Of a stretch of 64,000 bases of DNA, positions 9,593 to 19,900 are shown one piece after another. Source of the stretch: an uncultured Clostridia bacterium (GTDB lineage: Bacteria; Bacillota; Clostridia; Christensenellales; Borkfalkiaceae). The stretch spans positions 124,001 through 188,000 of the forward strand of contig CANQMX010000001.1 in assembly GCA_947625095.1 (NCBI GenBank), in the 5' to 3' direction. A program made the position numbers and the translations under genes. The notes below the pieces were generated by a model. It saw nothing but the letters and a program-made list of their open reading frames with translations, was not told the DNA's origin and ran no database searches. Position 1 is the first letter of the stretch, and each line of letters begins with the position of its first letter.

Positions 9593-9669
9593 TGAGGTGT
9601 AGCGCAGTTTGGTAGCGCGCTTGGTTAGGGACCAAGAGGTCGCGTGTTCAAGTCACGTCACCTCAACCA
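9593..9669 (+). tRNA. tRNA-Pro, anticodon AGG
   Basis: TGAGGTG...CACCTCA-A-CCA acceptor; anticodon stem CTTGG/CCAAG with loop TTAGGGA, giving anticodon AGG; T-loop TTCAAGT. Confidence 0.92.
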
Positions 9670-9726
9670 AAGTACTGCATATTGTAGAGGATTTTCCGTC
9701 CAATACGATATGCGGTACTTTTTTTC
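9670..9726 (+). terminator. Terminator downstream of tRNA-Pro(AGG)
   Basis: AAAGTACTGCATATTGTA ... TACGATATGCGGTACTTTTTTT; 18-bp stem with two G-U wobbles and a U-run. Confidence 0.75.
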
Positions 9727-9791
9727 TGCGCTTTTTACGAAATTTTAATAATTTTTTTCTTTTTTGGGTAGTAATTTGGGCAGAAAATCGC

Positions 9792-10772
9792 TCAAAAATC
9801 AAGTTTTTCGATCTCCCGAAGCATAAAATCGTCCGAAAAATGCGTATAAACCGCCGTCGTCATATCCGTTCGGTTAACGTGCCCCGTCCAAACGTCCACG
9901 ACCTCTTTGGCGATCCCACACTCCTGGCATCGCGTCGTAAACGTATGCCGAAGATCATAGAGCTGATGCGCCGGAAAAAGTTTTTTGAAAACATTGGTCA
10001 TCACTTTTCCACACTTTGCAAGTTCCGCCGCGCCGATCGGTAAATATTTACGCAGCCCGGGTGCGATCGGAATTTTGCGAAAGGTTTGTTGCTCGCCCTT
10101 ACGGCATTTTCCGTTGGCCACCGTTACAAAGTACTCGTCGAACGTCGCGCTAGCAATCTCACTGCGCCGAATCCCCGTATACAGATACAACATAAACTGT
10201 TTCTGATAGAAAGAACTCTTGCAGCGCTCAATGAAGTCCGCGATCTCTTCCTTCGACAACGCCCGCCCGTGAACCGATTGATGCCTGGGCAATTTCACAT
10301 AATCCATCGGGTTTCCGACGATCAGCCGCTCCCCCACCGCCGCGCGCAAGATCTCTTTCAAAAGAACTTTCGCCTGCTCCGCCGTTCTGCCGAGCCCCGC
10401 CGAAAGCAACCCGTTCAGAAACGCCTGACATTTCATCGGCGTAAGTTCCCGCAGATCCACCGCACCGAGCGCCGGCAAGATATGATTTCGCAGGCATCGC
10501 TCCTGCATCTCATACGTCACCGCCTTCACATTCACCGCCTTTACGTTGGTAAAATAGAGCTCGGCAAACTCCGCAAACGAAGTCTTGCGTTTCAGCGGTT
10601 TTTTCAAAACTGCTTTTTCGTCATCAACGCTACGCACCCATTCCCGAAAACGATCCATTACTACCGCTTTTTTCTTTGAGGTGAATTGAATATCATATCC
10701 GCCCCGACGGTATCTCACCTGCCAATATCCGTCCGGTGTTTTGCGGAAATGCCCGTCTTTGAGTTTTGGCAT
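9792..10772 (-). CDS. Phage-type tyrosine recombinase/integrase
   Basis: TGIRRSEI, LYDLRHTFTT, WTGHVNRTDMTTAVYTHF active-site motifs; N-terminal DGYWQVRYRRGGYDIQF arm-binding-like domain. Confidence 0.9.
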   Translation of the reverse strand: MPKLKDGHFRKTPDGYWQVRYRRGGYDIQFTSKKKAVVMDRFREWVRSVDDEKAVLKKPLKRKTSFAEFAELYFTNVKAVNVKAVTYEMQERCLRNHILPALGAVDLRELTPMKCQAFLNGLLSAGLGRTAEQAKVLLKEILRAAVGERLIVGNPMDYVKLPRHQSVHGRALSKEEIADFIERCKSSFYQKQFMLYLYTGIRRSEIASATFDEYFVTVANGKCRKGEQQTFRKIPIAPGLRKYLPIGAAELAKCGKVMTNVFKKLFPAHQLYDLRHTFTTRCQECGIAKEVVDVWTGHVNRTDMTTAVYTHFSDDFMLREIEKLDF

Positions 10773-11027
10773 CTTTGCTATCTCCTCCTGCGAATAGTAA
10801 AGAGCTTCTTCTCGGGTTTTCGCTTCGCTATCTATTTGATCCGTCCCCTGTTTTTCACTCTGTTTTCCCCATAAAAATCAGAATGGGAGATTACTTCGCG
10901 CTTAGGTTACTTCGGCGCGTTGCGCCTCGTGCCGCCCTTAGTCGAAAATAGTGCGGGCGGGGCGTGCCGCGCTTGGTAGACAAATAGTGCGCGCGGGGTG
11001 AACTACCGGCGGGAGTTCACCCCGCGC

Positions 11028-11089
11028 CCCACTCTGCGCCAGAGCCCCCCGAGGACAAATGTCCTCGGGGGGCTCTGGCGCAGAGTGGG
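11028..11089. repeat. Perfect 30-bp inverted repeat, 2-nt spacer, overlapping the tRNA-Ser 3' end
   Basis: CCCACTCTGCGCCAGAGCCCCCCGAGGACA-AA-TGTCCTCGGGGGGCTCTGGCGCAGAGTGGG. Confidence 0.95.
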
Positions 11090-11166
11090 AGATTTGAACT
11101 CCCGGTAAGCTTTTGACCTACACACGATTTCCAATCGTGCTCCTTAAGCCGCTCGGACAACTCTGC
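11076..11166 (-). tRNA. tRNA-Ser, anticodon GGA
   Basis: Minus strand GCAGAGT...ACTCTGC-G-CCA, anticodon loop TTGGAAA, long variable arm typical of tRNA-Ser. Confidence 0.93.
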
Positions 11167-11240
11167 AAAAGACAATGCCATTTTACACGAAACGCCCGCA
11201 AAATGCAACCGTTTTCGCCGTCTTTTGCAAAGAAATTTTG

Positions 11241-13817
11241 TCATTTCAGATACAGTCCGTCGGCGTTTGCGTCGAGGGTGAGGAGCGTACCCGCGGGGGG
11301 ATCGTGCTCCACAATGTAGCGTGCGATGAGCGTTTCCGCGTGCGACTGCAAAAAGCGCTTCAACGGCCTTGCGCCGAACACGGGGTCGTAGCCGCTATCC
11401 GCGATGTACGCCTTCGCCCTGCCCGTCACCTCGAGCGAGAGGTGCTCCGCTTCCAGCCGTGCGCGCAGCCTATCGAGCAAAATTTCCACAATATTGTCGA
11501 TATTCTCCTGCGTGAGCGGCTTGAACAGGATAATTTCATCCAGCCTGTTCAAAAACTCGGGGCGGAAGGTCTTTTTGAGCAGCGTTTGCACGTTTTTGCG
11601 CGCGGCGGCGGAAATTTCGCCCTCCTCGATGCCATCCATGATAAGATCCGAGCCCAAGTTGGAGGTCAAAATGATGACGGTATTTTTGAAGTCCACCGTC
11701 CTGCCCTGCGAATCGGTGGCGCGGCCGTCGTCCAGGATCTGCAACAAAATATTGAACACATCGGGGTGCGCCTTTTCCACCTCGTCGAAGAGCACGATGG
11801 AATACGGGCGGCGGCGGACTGCCTCGGTGAGCGTTCCCCCCTCCTCGTAGCCGACATACCCCGGAGGCGCGCCGACCAGCCGCGAGACGGAGAATTTCTC
11901 CATATATTCGCTCATATCGATGCGCACGATGTTCTTTTCGTCGTCGAAGAGGTTTTCGGCGAGCGACTTTGCAAGTTCGGTCTTGCCCACGCCCGTAGGC
12001 CCTAAAAAGAGGAACGAACCGATGGGGCGGTTGGGGTCGGAGATGCCCGCCCGCGCGCGCAGAATGGCCTCGGAGACCTTCTTCACCGCCTCGTCCTGCC
12101 CGACGACCCGCCTGTGGAGCGCTTCGGGAAGGCGCAGAATTTTGGCGCGCTCCCCCTCCTTTAAGCGGGAAACGGGGATGCCCGTCCACCGCGCGACGAT
12201 CTTTTCGATCTGCTCCTCGGTCACTTCGTCCTGCAAAATGGCGTCCTCGCCCTTTTCCCTATCTTTTTTCTCGGCGAGCGCCTTTTCGAGGGCGGGCAGT
12301 TCGCCGTATTCGATGCGCCCCGCCCGATCGTAATCGCCGCGGTTTTTCGCCGTCTCCAACTCGCCGCGGAGAAGGTCGATCTTCTCCTTCAACTGCTTTT
12401 CTTCCTTGATGGCGGCCTTCTCGTCGTCCCACTTTGCCTTCATCGCGCCGAAGCGTTCCTTGCAGTCCGCAAGTTCCTTTTTGAGGCTTTCGAGGCGGGC
12501 GGCGGAGAGGTTATCCCCCTCCTTTTCGAGGGCGTTCTCCTCCACCTCGAGCTGCACGATGCGGCGGTGCAGGGCGTCCATTTCGGCGGGCATACTGTCT
12601 ATCTCCGTCCGTATCATCGCGGCGGCCTCATCCACGAGGTCGATGGCCTTATCGGGCAAAAACCGATCGGTGATATAGCGGTTTGAAAGCGTCGCCGCGG
12701 CGACGAGGGCGTCGTCGTGAATGCGCACGCCGTGGAAGATCTCAAACCGCTCTTTGAGGCCGCGCAGAATGGAGACGGTATCCTCCACCGTCGGCTCGGA
12801 GACGAGCACGGGCTGGAAGCGGCGCTCCAAGGCGGCGTCTTTTTCGATGTATTTGCGGTATTCGTCGAGGGTGGTCGCGCCGATGCAGTGCAGCTCGCCG
12901 CGCGCGAGGAGAGGCTTCAACAGATTGCCCGCGTCCATTGCGCCCTCCGTCTTGCCCGCGCCGACGACGGTGTGGAGTTCATCGATGAAGAGAAGGATCC
13001 TGCCCTCGGACTTGGTGACTTCGGCAAGCACGGCCTTCAAGCGCTCTTCGAACTCGCCGCGATACTTTGCGCCCGCGATGAGCGCGCCCATATCGAGGGC
13101 GAAGAGCGTTCTCCCCTTCAATCCCTCGGGCACGTCGCCCGAGACGATGCGCCGTGCCAGCCCTTCGGCAATGGCCGTCTTGCCCACGCCCGGCTCGCCG
13201 ATGAGCACGGGGTTGTTCTTGGTCTTGCGGGAGAGGATGCGGATGACGTTTCTTATCTCCTCATCCCGCCCGATGACAGGCTCCAACTTGTGCTCGCGCG
13301 CCCGCTTGGTGAGGTCAGTCCCGTACTTTTCCAGCGCCTCGTAACTGTCCTCGGGGTTATCGCTCGTCACGTTCTGGTTGCCGCGAACGACCTTCATCCC
13401 CTGCAAAAATTTGTCCTTGGTGAGTCCGAAGCGGTTGAAGAGCGCGGAGAGCGTCCCCTCCGCGTTGTCGAAGAGGCACAAAAAGAGGTGCTCCACCGAG
13501 ATGTAGGCGTCCTTCATGCCGCTTGCGAGTTTTTCCGCCTCCGTAAGCGTGCGCGTGAACGCCGCGGTGGGATATACATTGCCTGCCGCCGCACCCGAAA
13601 CGCGGGGCAGTTTTTGAATTTCATCCTTCACGGCGCGCGAAAAGCCCTCCGCATCCGCCCCCGCGCGGAGCAGAATGCGATAGACAAGCCCCTCGCGCTC
13701 CGTAAGCGCGTATGCAAGGTGCAGTGTTGTAAGTTCGGCGTTACCGTATTCCACGGCGGTATTTTGCGCCGATTGAATGGCCTGCACCGATTTTTGCGTG
13801 AAATTGCTTGCGTCCAT
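11241..13817 (-). CDS. clpB: ATP-dependent chaperone ClpB
   Basis: Two AAA+ modules ([31 protein letters not shown]), middle-domain coiled coil, [14 protein letters not shown]. Confidence 0.97.
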   Translation of the reverse strand: MDASNFTQKSVQAIQSAQNTAVEYGNAELTTLHLAYALTEREGLVYRILLRAGADAEGFSRAVKDEIQKLPRVSGAAAGNVYPTAAFTRTLTEAEKLASGMKDAYISVEHLFLCLFDNAEGTLSALFNRFGLTKDKFLQGMKVVRGNQNVTSDNPEDSYEALEKYGTDLTKRAREHKLEPVIGRDEEIRNVIRILSRKTKNNPVLIGEPGVGKTAIAEGLARRIVSGDVPEGLKGRTLFALDMGALIAGAKYRGEFEERLKAVLAEVTKSEGRILLFIDELHTVVGAGKTEGAMDAGNLLKPLLARGELHCIGATTLDEYRKYIEKDAALERRFQPVLVSEPTVEDTVSILRGLKERFEIFHGVRIHDDALVAAATLSNRYITDRFLPDKAIDLVDEAAAMIRTEIDSMPAEMDALHRRIVQLEVEENALEKEGDNLSAARLESLKKELADCKERFGAMKAKWDDEKAAIKEEKQLKEKIDLLRGELETAKNRGDYDRAGRIEYGELPALEKALAEKKDREKGEDAILQDEVTEEQIEKIVARWTGIPVSRLKEGERAKILRLPEALHRRVVGQDEAVKKVSEAILRARAGISDPNRPIGSFLFLGPTGVGKTELAKSLAENLFDDEKNIVRIDMSEYMEKFSVSRLVGAPPGYVGYEEGGTLTEAVRRRPYSIVLFDEVEKAHPDVFNILLQILDDGRATDSQGRTVDFKNTVIILTSNLGSDLIMDGIEEGEISAAARKNVQTLLKKTFRPEFLNRLDEIILFKPLTQENIDNIVEILLDRLRARLEAEHLSLEVTGRAKAYIADSGYDPVFGARPLKRFLQSHAETLIARYIVEHDPPAGTLLTLDANADGLYLK

Positions 13818-13877
13818 AAAATCGCCTCCCGTCAAGTTCTTTCGCCTCTATTATACCGCAATCGGGCGGCGGTTAAA

Positions 13878-13912
13878 CAAAAGAGCGCCGCCCGCAGGCA
13901 GCGCCCTTTTCC
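13878..13912 (-). terminator. Terminator at the 3' end of the 13.9-33.8 kb cluster
   Basis: Minus strand GGGCGCTGCC-TGCG-GGCGGCGCTC-TTTTGTTT shortly after the stop at 13918. Confidence 0.75.
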
Positions 13913-13917
13913 TTATT

Positions 13918-16900
13918 TTATTCCTTGTCTTCGGGGGGAAGCGTCTCGCTCCCGCCGCCGCTTTCGCTTTCACTGCCGCCCTTGCCGCTTTCACTTTCGC
14001 CGCCGCTTCCGCCGCCGCTTTCACTGCCGCCCTTGCCGCCTTCCGTCGACGGCTCATCCAGCCATTTGATCGTGCCCTCGATGATTTTGATGTCGTAAAA
14101 CTCCGTCACGTCGCGCCCTTCGGCGTCGACAACCTTTACATTTTCTTTGAGCAGTTCGTTCTTCGCCGATTTGTCTTTGAGGAGAAGTTTCCCCGTCATG
14201 GTGCATTGGAGGGTGTGCCCCTTCATGAGGGTGTTGAACGTGAGGTTGTACAGTGTTTTATCGTCCGATTTCACGATGTAATCGCGCTCCTTGGTGCTTC
14301 CCTCCTCGGTGCGCCGCACCGTCATGTTGATGGTGTGGATGGTGAGCGTGCGCTGCTTTACGGTGAGCACCGTAGCCCCCTCGGTCGCCGCTTGGGGGTT
14401 ACCGCCGACGAAGATAAAGCGGTTCTGCGCGGTGATGTCATTCCCCTCCGCGTCCTTGGCTGTGCACTGACTCTGCTCCCGCACATCCGCCGCGGTGAGC
14501 GAGCCGATCGACGTGATCCCCTCGCCGAATGCAATGAGATACTCCCATCCCTCCGCACCCGCGGGAACGATGATGACGCGCGCCCGCGACGAATCGTAGG
14601 TAAGCGGCTTGCCGTCGTACTGTTTGCTGAGGGAGGAGAGGTAGATATAGATGGGCGTATAGATGCGCAGCCCCCCCAATTCGCCCTGCTCTATCTCGTA
14701 GTTTTCCAGCATATCTACGCCGCTATCATCGACGATGGCAATGTCGGTGTAGGCGTTTGCTTCAAATCCGAATGTATACTTGCCGTCGTCGCCGCGGATA
14801 TCGGTGATATTCGTCCACTCTTTGCCCGTCGCGGTGGCGATGTGCCCCGCAAGAAGCCCGCGCTCTGCCCCCTGCTGCTCGTAAGCAAATTCTGCGGAAT
14901 GGGGCTGGCCGTCGTATACCCACGCGCCGCCCTCGCTGGTGACTTCGACGGGGCGGGGCTTTACGGTGATCGTGCCCCATACCCACTCGATATCGTAATT
15001 GCCCGTCACATCGAACCCGCCGGCGAGAATACGCGCGGTGTCGATATCCACCGTGTTGTTTTCCGCTACATTATCCCAAACATTGGTGACGGAGGCATAA
15101 TCCGCGGAGAGCGTGTGCCCCGCTACAATTCCCCGCTCCGCCTCTTGGTTGAATTCTTCCGCGGCGTATTCGGTGAAACGGAACGGCTGCCCGTCGTAGA
15201 CGTGCTCGCCCGTGCCCGTGGTGATCTTCACGGGGCGTTTTGTCACGGTGAGGATGCCGTCCGTCTCCTCGGAGTACTCAAAGGTGTAGTTGTCGAGGGA
15301 GACGTCTTTCCCGCTTGCGTCCCGAACGGTAAAGATGAACCGCACGCTGTTGCGCAGCTCGCCCACGTCGGTGATCGTCGCCGTCTCCGAGACGACCGCC
15401 GTCGCGATCCTTTGCCCCTTGGCAAGCCCCCTGTGCTCCTCTTCGTTATACTCTTCCGCCGTGTACTCTTCCACGCCGAACGGCTGCCCGTCGTAGACGT
15501 GCGTTCCGCCATTCGTTGTGATCTTCACGGGGCGCGGCGTGACCCGCAGTATGCCGTAGGTATAATACCCGTCAAAAATGTAATTTCTTGTGACGTCAAC
15601 CTCTTCCGCCGTGACCTTGATATTGGTAGGCTTGAAGAGGTTAGGGGTGGGGCTCCCTACATGGTCGACGGATGGCGTATTCTTGACCTCATCCGCCGTG
15701 AATATGTGCCCCGTAACAAGCCCTGTTTTGTTTTCTTGGTTGAACTTTTCTACCGTATAATCCGCCGCGGTATGCCGTTCGCCGTCGTACACAAATTCGT
15801 CCGAACCCGTCGTGATCTTCACGGGGCGCTGGGTTATAACAATTGTGCCCCATTCCCATGTAATCTCATAGTTGTCCGTAACGTCGTCGCCGTTCTCGAA
15901 AATGTGCACTTCTTTCCACTCGTTGTATTCCGTTTTGGATTCCGTTACGGGCGTCGTCGATTGGCTGTTTACCACCCACACGTTGGCGTCGGTGTAGGAA
16001 GGATATTCCGCGGAGAGCGTGTGGTTGTGCTCCGTAACGAGCGAATTTTCCACCGCTTCGTACTCATATACGCTGTGCTCCTGCGCGTCGTAGACGAACT
16101 CGCCCGAGAGCGTTCGAAGGGTCACTTTGCGCGCCAAAATTTCAATTTCTCCGTACACCCAATCCTCAATGTAATAGTTATCCGTCACATCGGTTTTGCC
16201 GTTTACGATCGTCACTTCCGTGGGGATATTTTGCTTCTTCCCCACATTTGTGCGCGTGGGATATGTCGCGGAGACGGTGTGCCCTTCGACCAATTTGAGG
16301 ATATCCCCCTCCTCGCTTCCCAGATCTTCGTATTCGGGCGCACCGTGCGGGTCGGCGTCGTATTCCACGTCGTAAAGCGATCCGGATTGGAACTTCACGT
16401 GCCGAGGCGTCACCGAAATCGTGCCCTTTTCGGCAAACGTAAAATCGTAGTTTTCGGTCACGTCCTTGTCGTCCGTATCGGTGATCTTGAACACCAATTC
16501 GTTGGTGACATCGCCCTCGTTTACGTTGGTGACGCTCGCCGCTTTGGCCACGGTGAAGTTGTGGAAGTCCACGACCCCATAATCTTTATCGCCCGCCTTT
16601 TCGGTAATGACGTAGCCCGCATCCTTTTCCGCATAGGTGTGCGCCTTGCCGTCATAGATGAACTGCTGTGACTGCGTTGTAATTTCGATCGGCCGCCTGT
16701 TCACGATGACCTGCGCCTCAACAACCGTGATGATGTAATTCTCCGTGGTGTCTCCTGCCGCCGAGGACACCGTTACGGTGGGCTTGCTCTCATATGTTTT
16801 TGCCTCGCGCGCGGAGAGGGTATTTGAAAATACCAGCCACTCGTCTGCCACAGGCTCGCGGGAAAGCGTGTACCAATCGTCCGTATCGTACTCGTGCCAT

Positions 16901-19900
16901 TCACCGTCGTATGTAAATTCGTCGGGCGTCATCGTCACCGTAATTGAAATTTTATTGATGACGACTTCCCCGTCCACTTGTTCTATTTTGTAGTTTTCCG
17001 TCACCTTTTCGTCACCCGCATAGACGTCGATCGTGGGCTTGTTGGTATATGTGCCCGCCTTCTGCGCGGTAAGAACGTCGCTAAAACGGAGCTCCTGCCC
17101 CGCCGCGAGCGTCCCTTCAAGCGTATACGCCTCTTGCTCGACGCCGTAGATATGCGGCTTGCCGTCGTAGTCAAACGTCTCGCTCTTTGCCGTCACCTTG
17201 ATGGAGATCTTATTGATAGTGACCGTACCGAATTTTTCGGTAATCTGATAGTTGCTCTTGGTGGACTTGCCCGCCGCGTCTACGATATCGTAATCGGGCG
17301 TGTTGTGGTATACGGCCGCGTTCCGCGCAGAGAGCGCCTCGGTGCGGCGGAACTCCTGTCCCGCGGCGAGCGATGTACCGTCGATGGCCTCGATTTTTTC
17401 ATAGGTATGCATCTCGCCGTCGTATGTAAATTCGGCGCTCTCGGTCTTCACTGTCAGGGGGCGCTTCTGAATGGTGACTGTGCCGTACGGCGTTTGCATT
17501 ATATTGTAGTAGTTTTTCGTCACGTCGTTGCCGTTCGCCATAATCGTGACCTTGAATTGGATCTCGTGCGTTCCGGCGTTCGCCATGCCGTCTTTCCCGA
17601 TATATTCGATGCGTACTTCATGCCCTTCGAGTTTGGGCATATCTTGCGGGTAGACGACTTCGCAATTCTCGTACTCCTCCCTCCATGAAATGCCGTCGTA
17701 GATGCGCTCCGCTACATTTTTCGAGTGCACTTCGATGGGGCGGCGGTCGATTGTCACCTCGCCCCAAACGGGCGTTATGTGATAATTGTCCGAGATGTTC
17801 TCCTCGTTCGCGTATACTTCCACCGTCATTTCGTTGAAATAGGTATCCGCATCAATGAACGATTTGTACCCCGTGAGCACAAGTTTATGCTCCGTTTTTG
17901 CAAGTTGCGTTTCCGAAGTGACTTCCGCAGAATTATAGGTATGCTCTTGGCCGTCGTAGGTAAATTTATCGCCCCTTGTCGTCACCGTAATTTCGCGCTT
18001 GTTGATTTTGACCGTGCCGTTGACGTGGGATACCTCGTAATTTTCAATGCAGTTCTCGCCGCCCTTTACCCCGATGAACTCATCGGAATAGGTGAGTTCG
18101 TTTTCACGGCTGTCCCATACGTTGATAATTTTCGGCGCAATGACGGTCGCCGTATAGGTATGCCCTTCGGCGAGTCCCCTCTCCCCGTTGAACGCTTCCA
18201 CATCGTATTTAGCCTCAAAGTGCTCATCTCCGTCGTATGTCCATTGATTGTTGTGCGCCGTAATGTTGATGTGGCGCTTATTTATAGTAATCGTGCCCCA
18301 CACCCATTCAATCTCGTAGTTATCGGTCACGCTGTCCTTGCCGTTGGAAATTTCCCAATTCTTCCACTCGTTGTTGTGCTCGGCGGTCTCCCGAACATTG
18401 GTGAACGCGGGATATTCCGCGGTGAGCGTGTGCCCCTCCACCAATTTGTAATATGCAGAGCCGGCCTCGCTCCCCCAATCTTTATAGGTCATCACGCTGT
18501 GCGGCTTTGCGTCGTATGTAACGGTGAGCGAATCCGTTTGCAATTTCACTTGGCGCTTGTTGATGACGACCGTCCCCCACTCCCATGTGAGCTTGTAGTT
18601 TGAAGTCACGTCATTGCCGTCTGCGTCCTCGATCTTCGCCGCTTCCGTGTCGATGCTGTTCGTGTAAGTATTTGCACCTATCCATGCGGAATAGGTCGTC
18701 ACCAATTTGTGTCCATCGGCAAGTTGCGTCCCCACTGCGGAATACGACGGCGCGTCGTGCTCCTTTGCGTCGTATGTAACGGTGTCCGAACCCGTGAGCA
18801 GGGTCACTTGGCGTATATCGACGGTGACTTTGCCGTACACGAGGGTGAGGTCGTAGTTTCCCGTCGTATTTTCCGTGCCCGCAAAGATCTCGATCGTGGG
18901 TTTGTTATCGTATGTCCCCACATTCTTCGCAGTCAGAACGTTTGCGGAATAGCGCACCGTTTCGCCGTCCGCGAGCGACGCGCTGAGCGTAAACGCCCCA
19001 CCCATGTCCGCGGTGTAGGTGTGTTCTTTGCCGTCGTAGGTAAATTCATCGTCCGTCGTCGTCACCGTGACGACGATTTTTTGAATGTTGATTTTGCCGA
19101 AGTCTGCGGTGATTTCGTAGTTGCTCTTTGTGGAGTTCCCCTCCGCGTCCAAAATGTCGAACTCGGGCGTGTTGTCATATGTGCGTGCATTTTTCGCGAC
19201 GAGCGGCGCAGCGCGGCGGAATTCCTGTCCCTCGGCAAGTGACGTATCGTTGGCGGCGGCGATGTCGTTGTAGGTGTGTTCCGTGCCGTCGTATGTAAAG
19301 TTCTCGCTCACCGTCGTCACATGGAGCGGGCGGAGATTGATGACGACTTCCGCCTCCTTCACCGTGATGTTATAATTCTCCGTGGTGTCTCCTGCCGCCG
19401 AGGACACCGTTACGGTGGGCTTGCTCACATATGTTTTTGCGTCGCGCGCGGAGAGCGTGCCCGAAAATTTCAGCCGCTCGCCATCCACGGGCGCGCCGTC
19501 GACCGAGTACCACTCCTCCGTGTTATACTCGTGCACCGCGCCGTCGTATGTAAACTCGTCGCCCTTCATCGTCACTGTGATCGCAATTTTATTGATAGTG
19601 ACAGTGCCATAAATTTTTTCTATCTCGTAGTTGTCCGTCGTCCTCTCGTCGCCCGCATAGATGTCGATCGTGGGCGTGTTTTGATATGTATCCGCCTTCT
19701 GTGCGGTCAGAACGCCGGTAAAGCGGAGCGCCTGCCCGTCCGCAAGCGTCCCTTTCAGTTCGTACGCCCCCTCTTCGATGCCGTAGGTATGCGGCTTGCC
19801 GTCGTAGTCGCGGGTCTCTGTCTTGGTCGTCACCTTGATCGCAATTTTGTCGACGGTGACTTTGCCGTATACGGGGGTGAGGTCGTAGTTGTCCGTCGTA

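Noticed and set aside
9593-9669. tRNA-Pro as an occupied integrase attachment site with a flanking att duplication
   Set aside because: I found no second partial copy of the tRNA-Pro 3' end around the integrase within this window.
13777-16671. 964-aa plus-strand ORF (and 16978-21993 plus-strand ORFs)
   Set aside because: Antisense to the MBG-repeat gene; R/V/H-rich translation mirrors the repeat structure.
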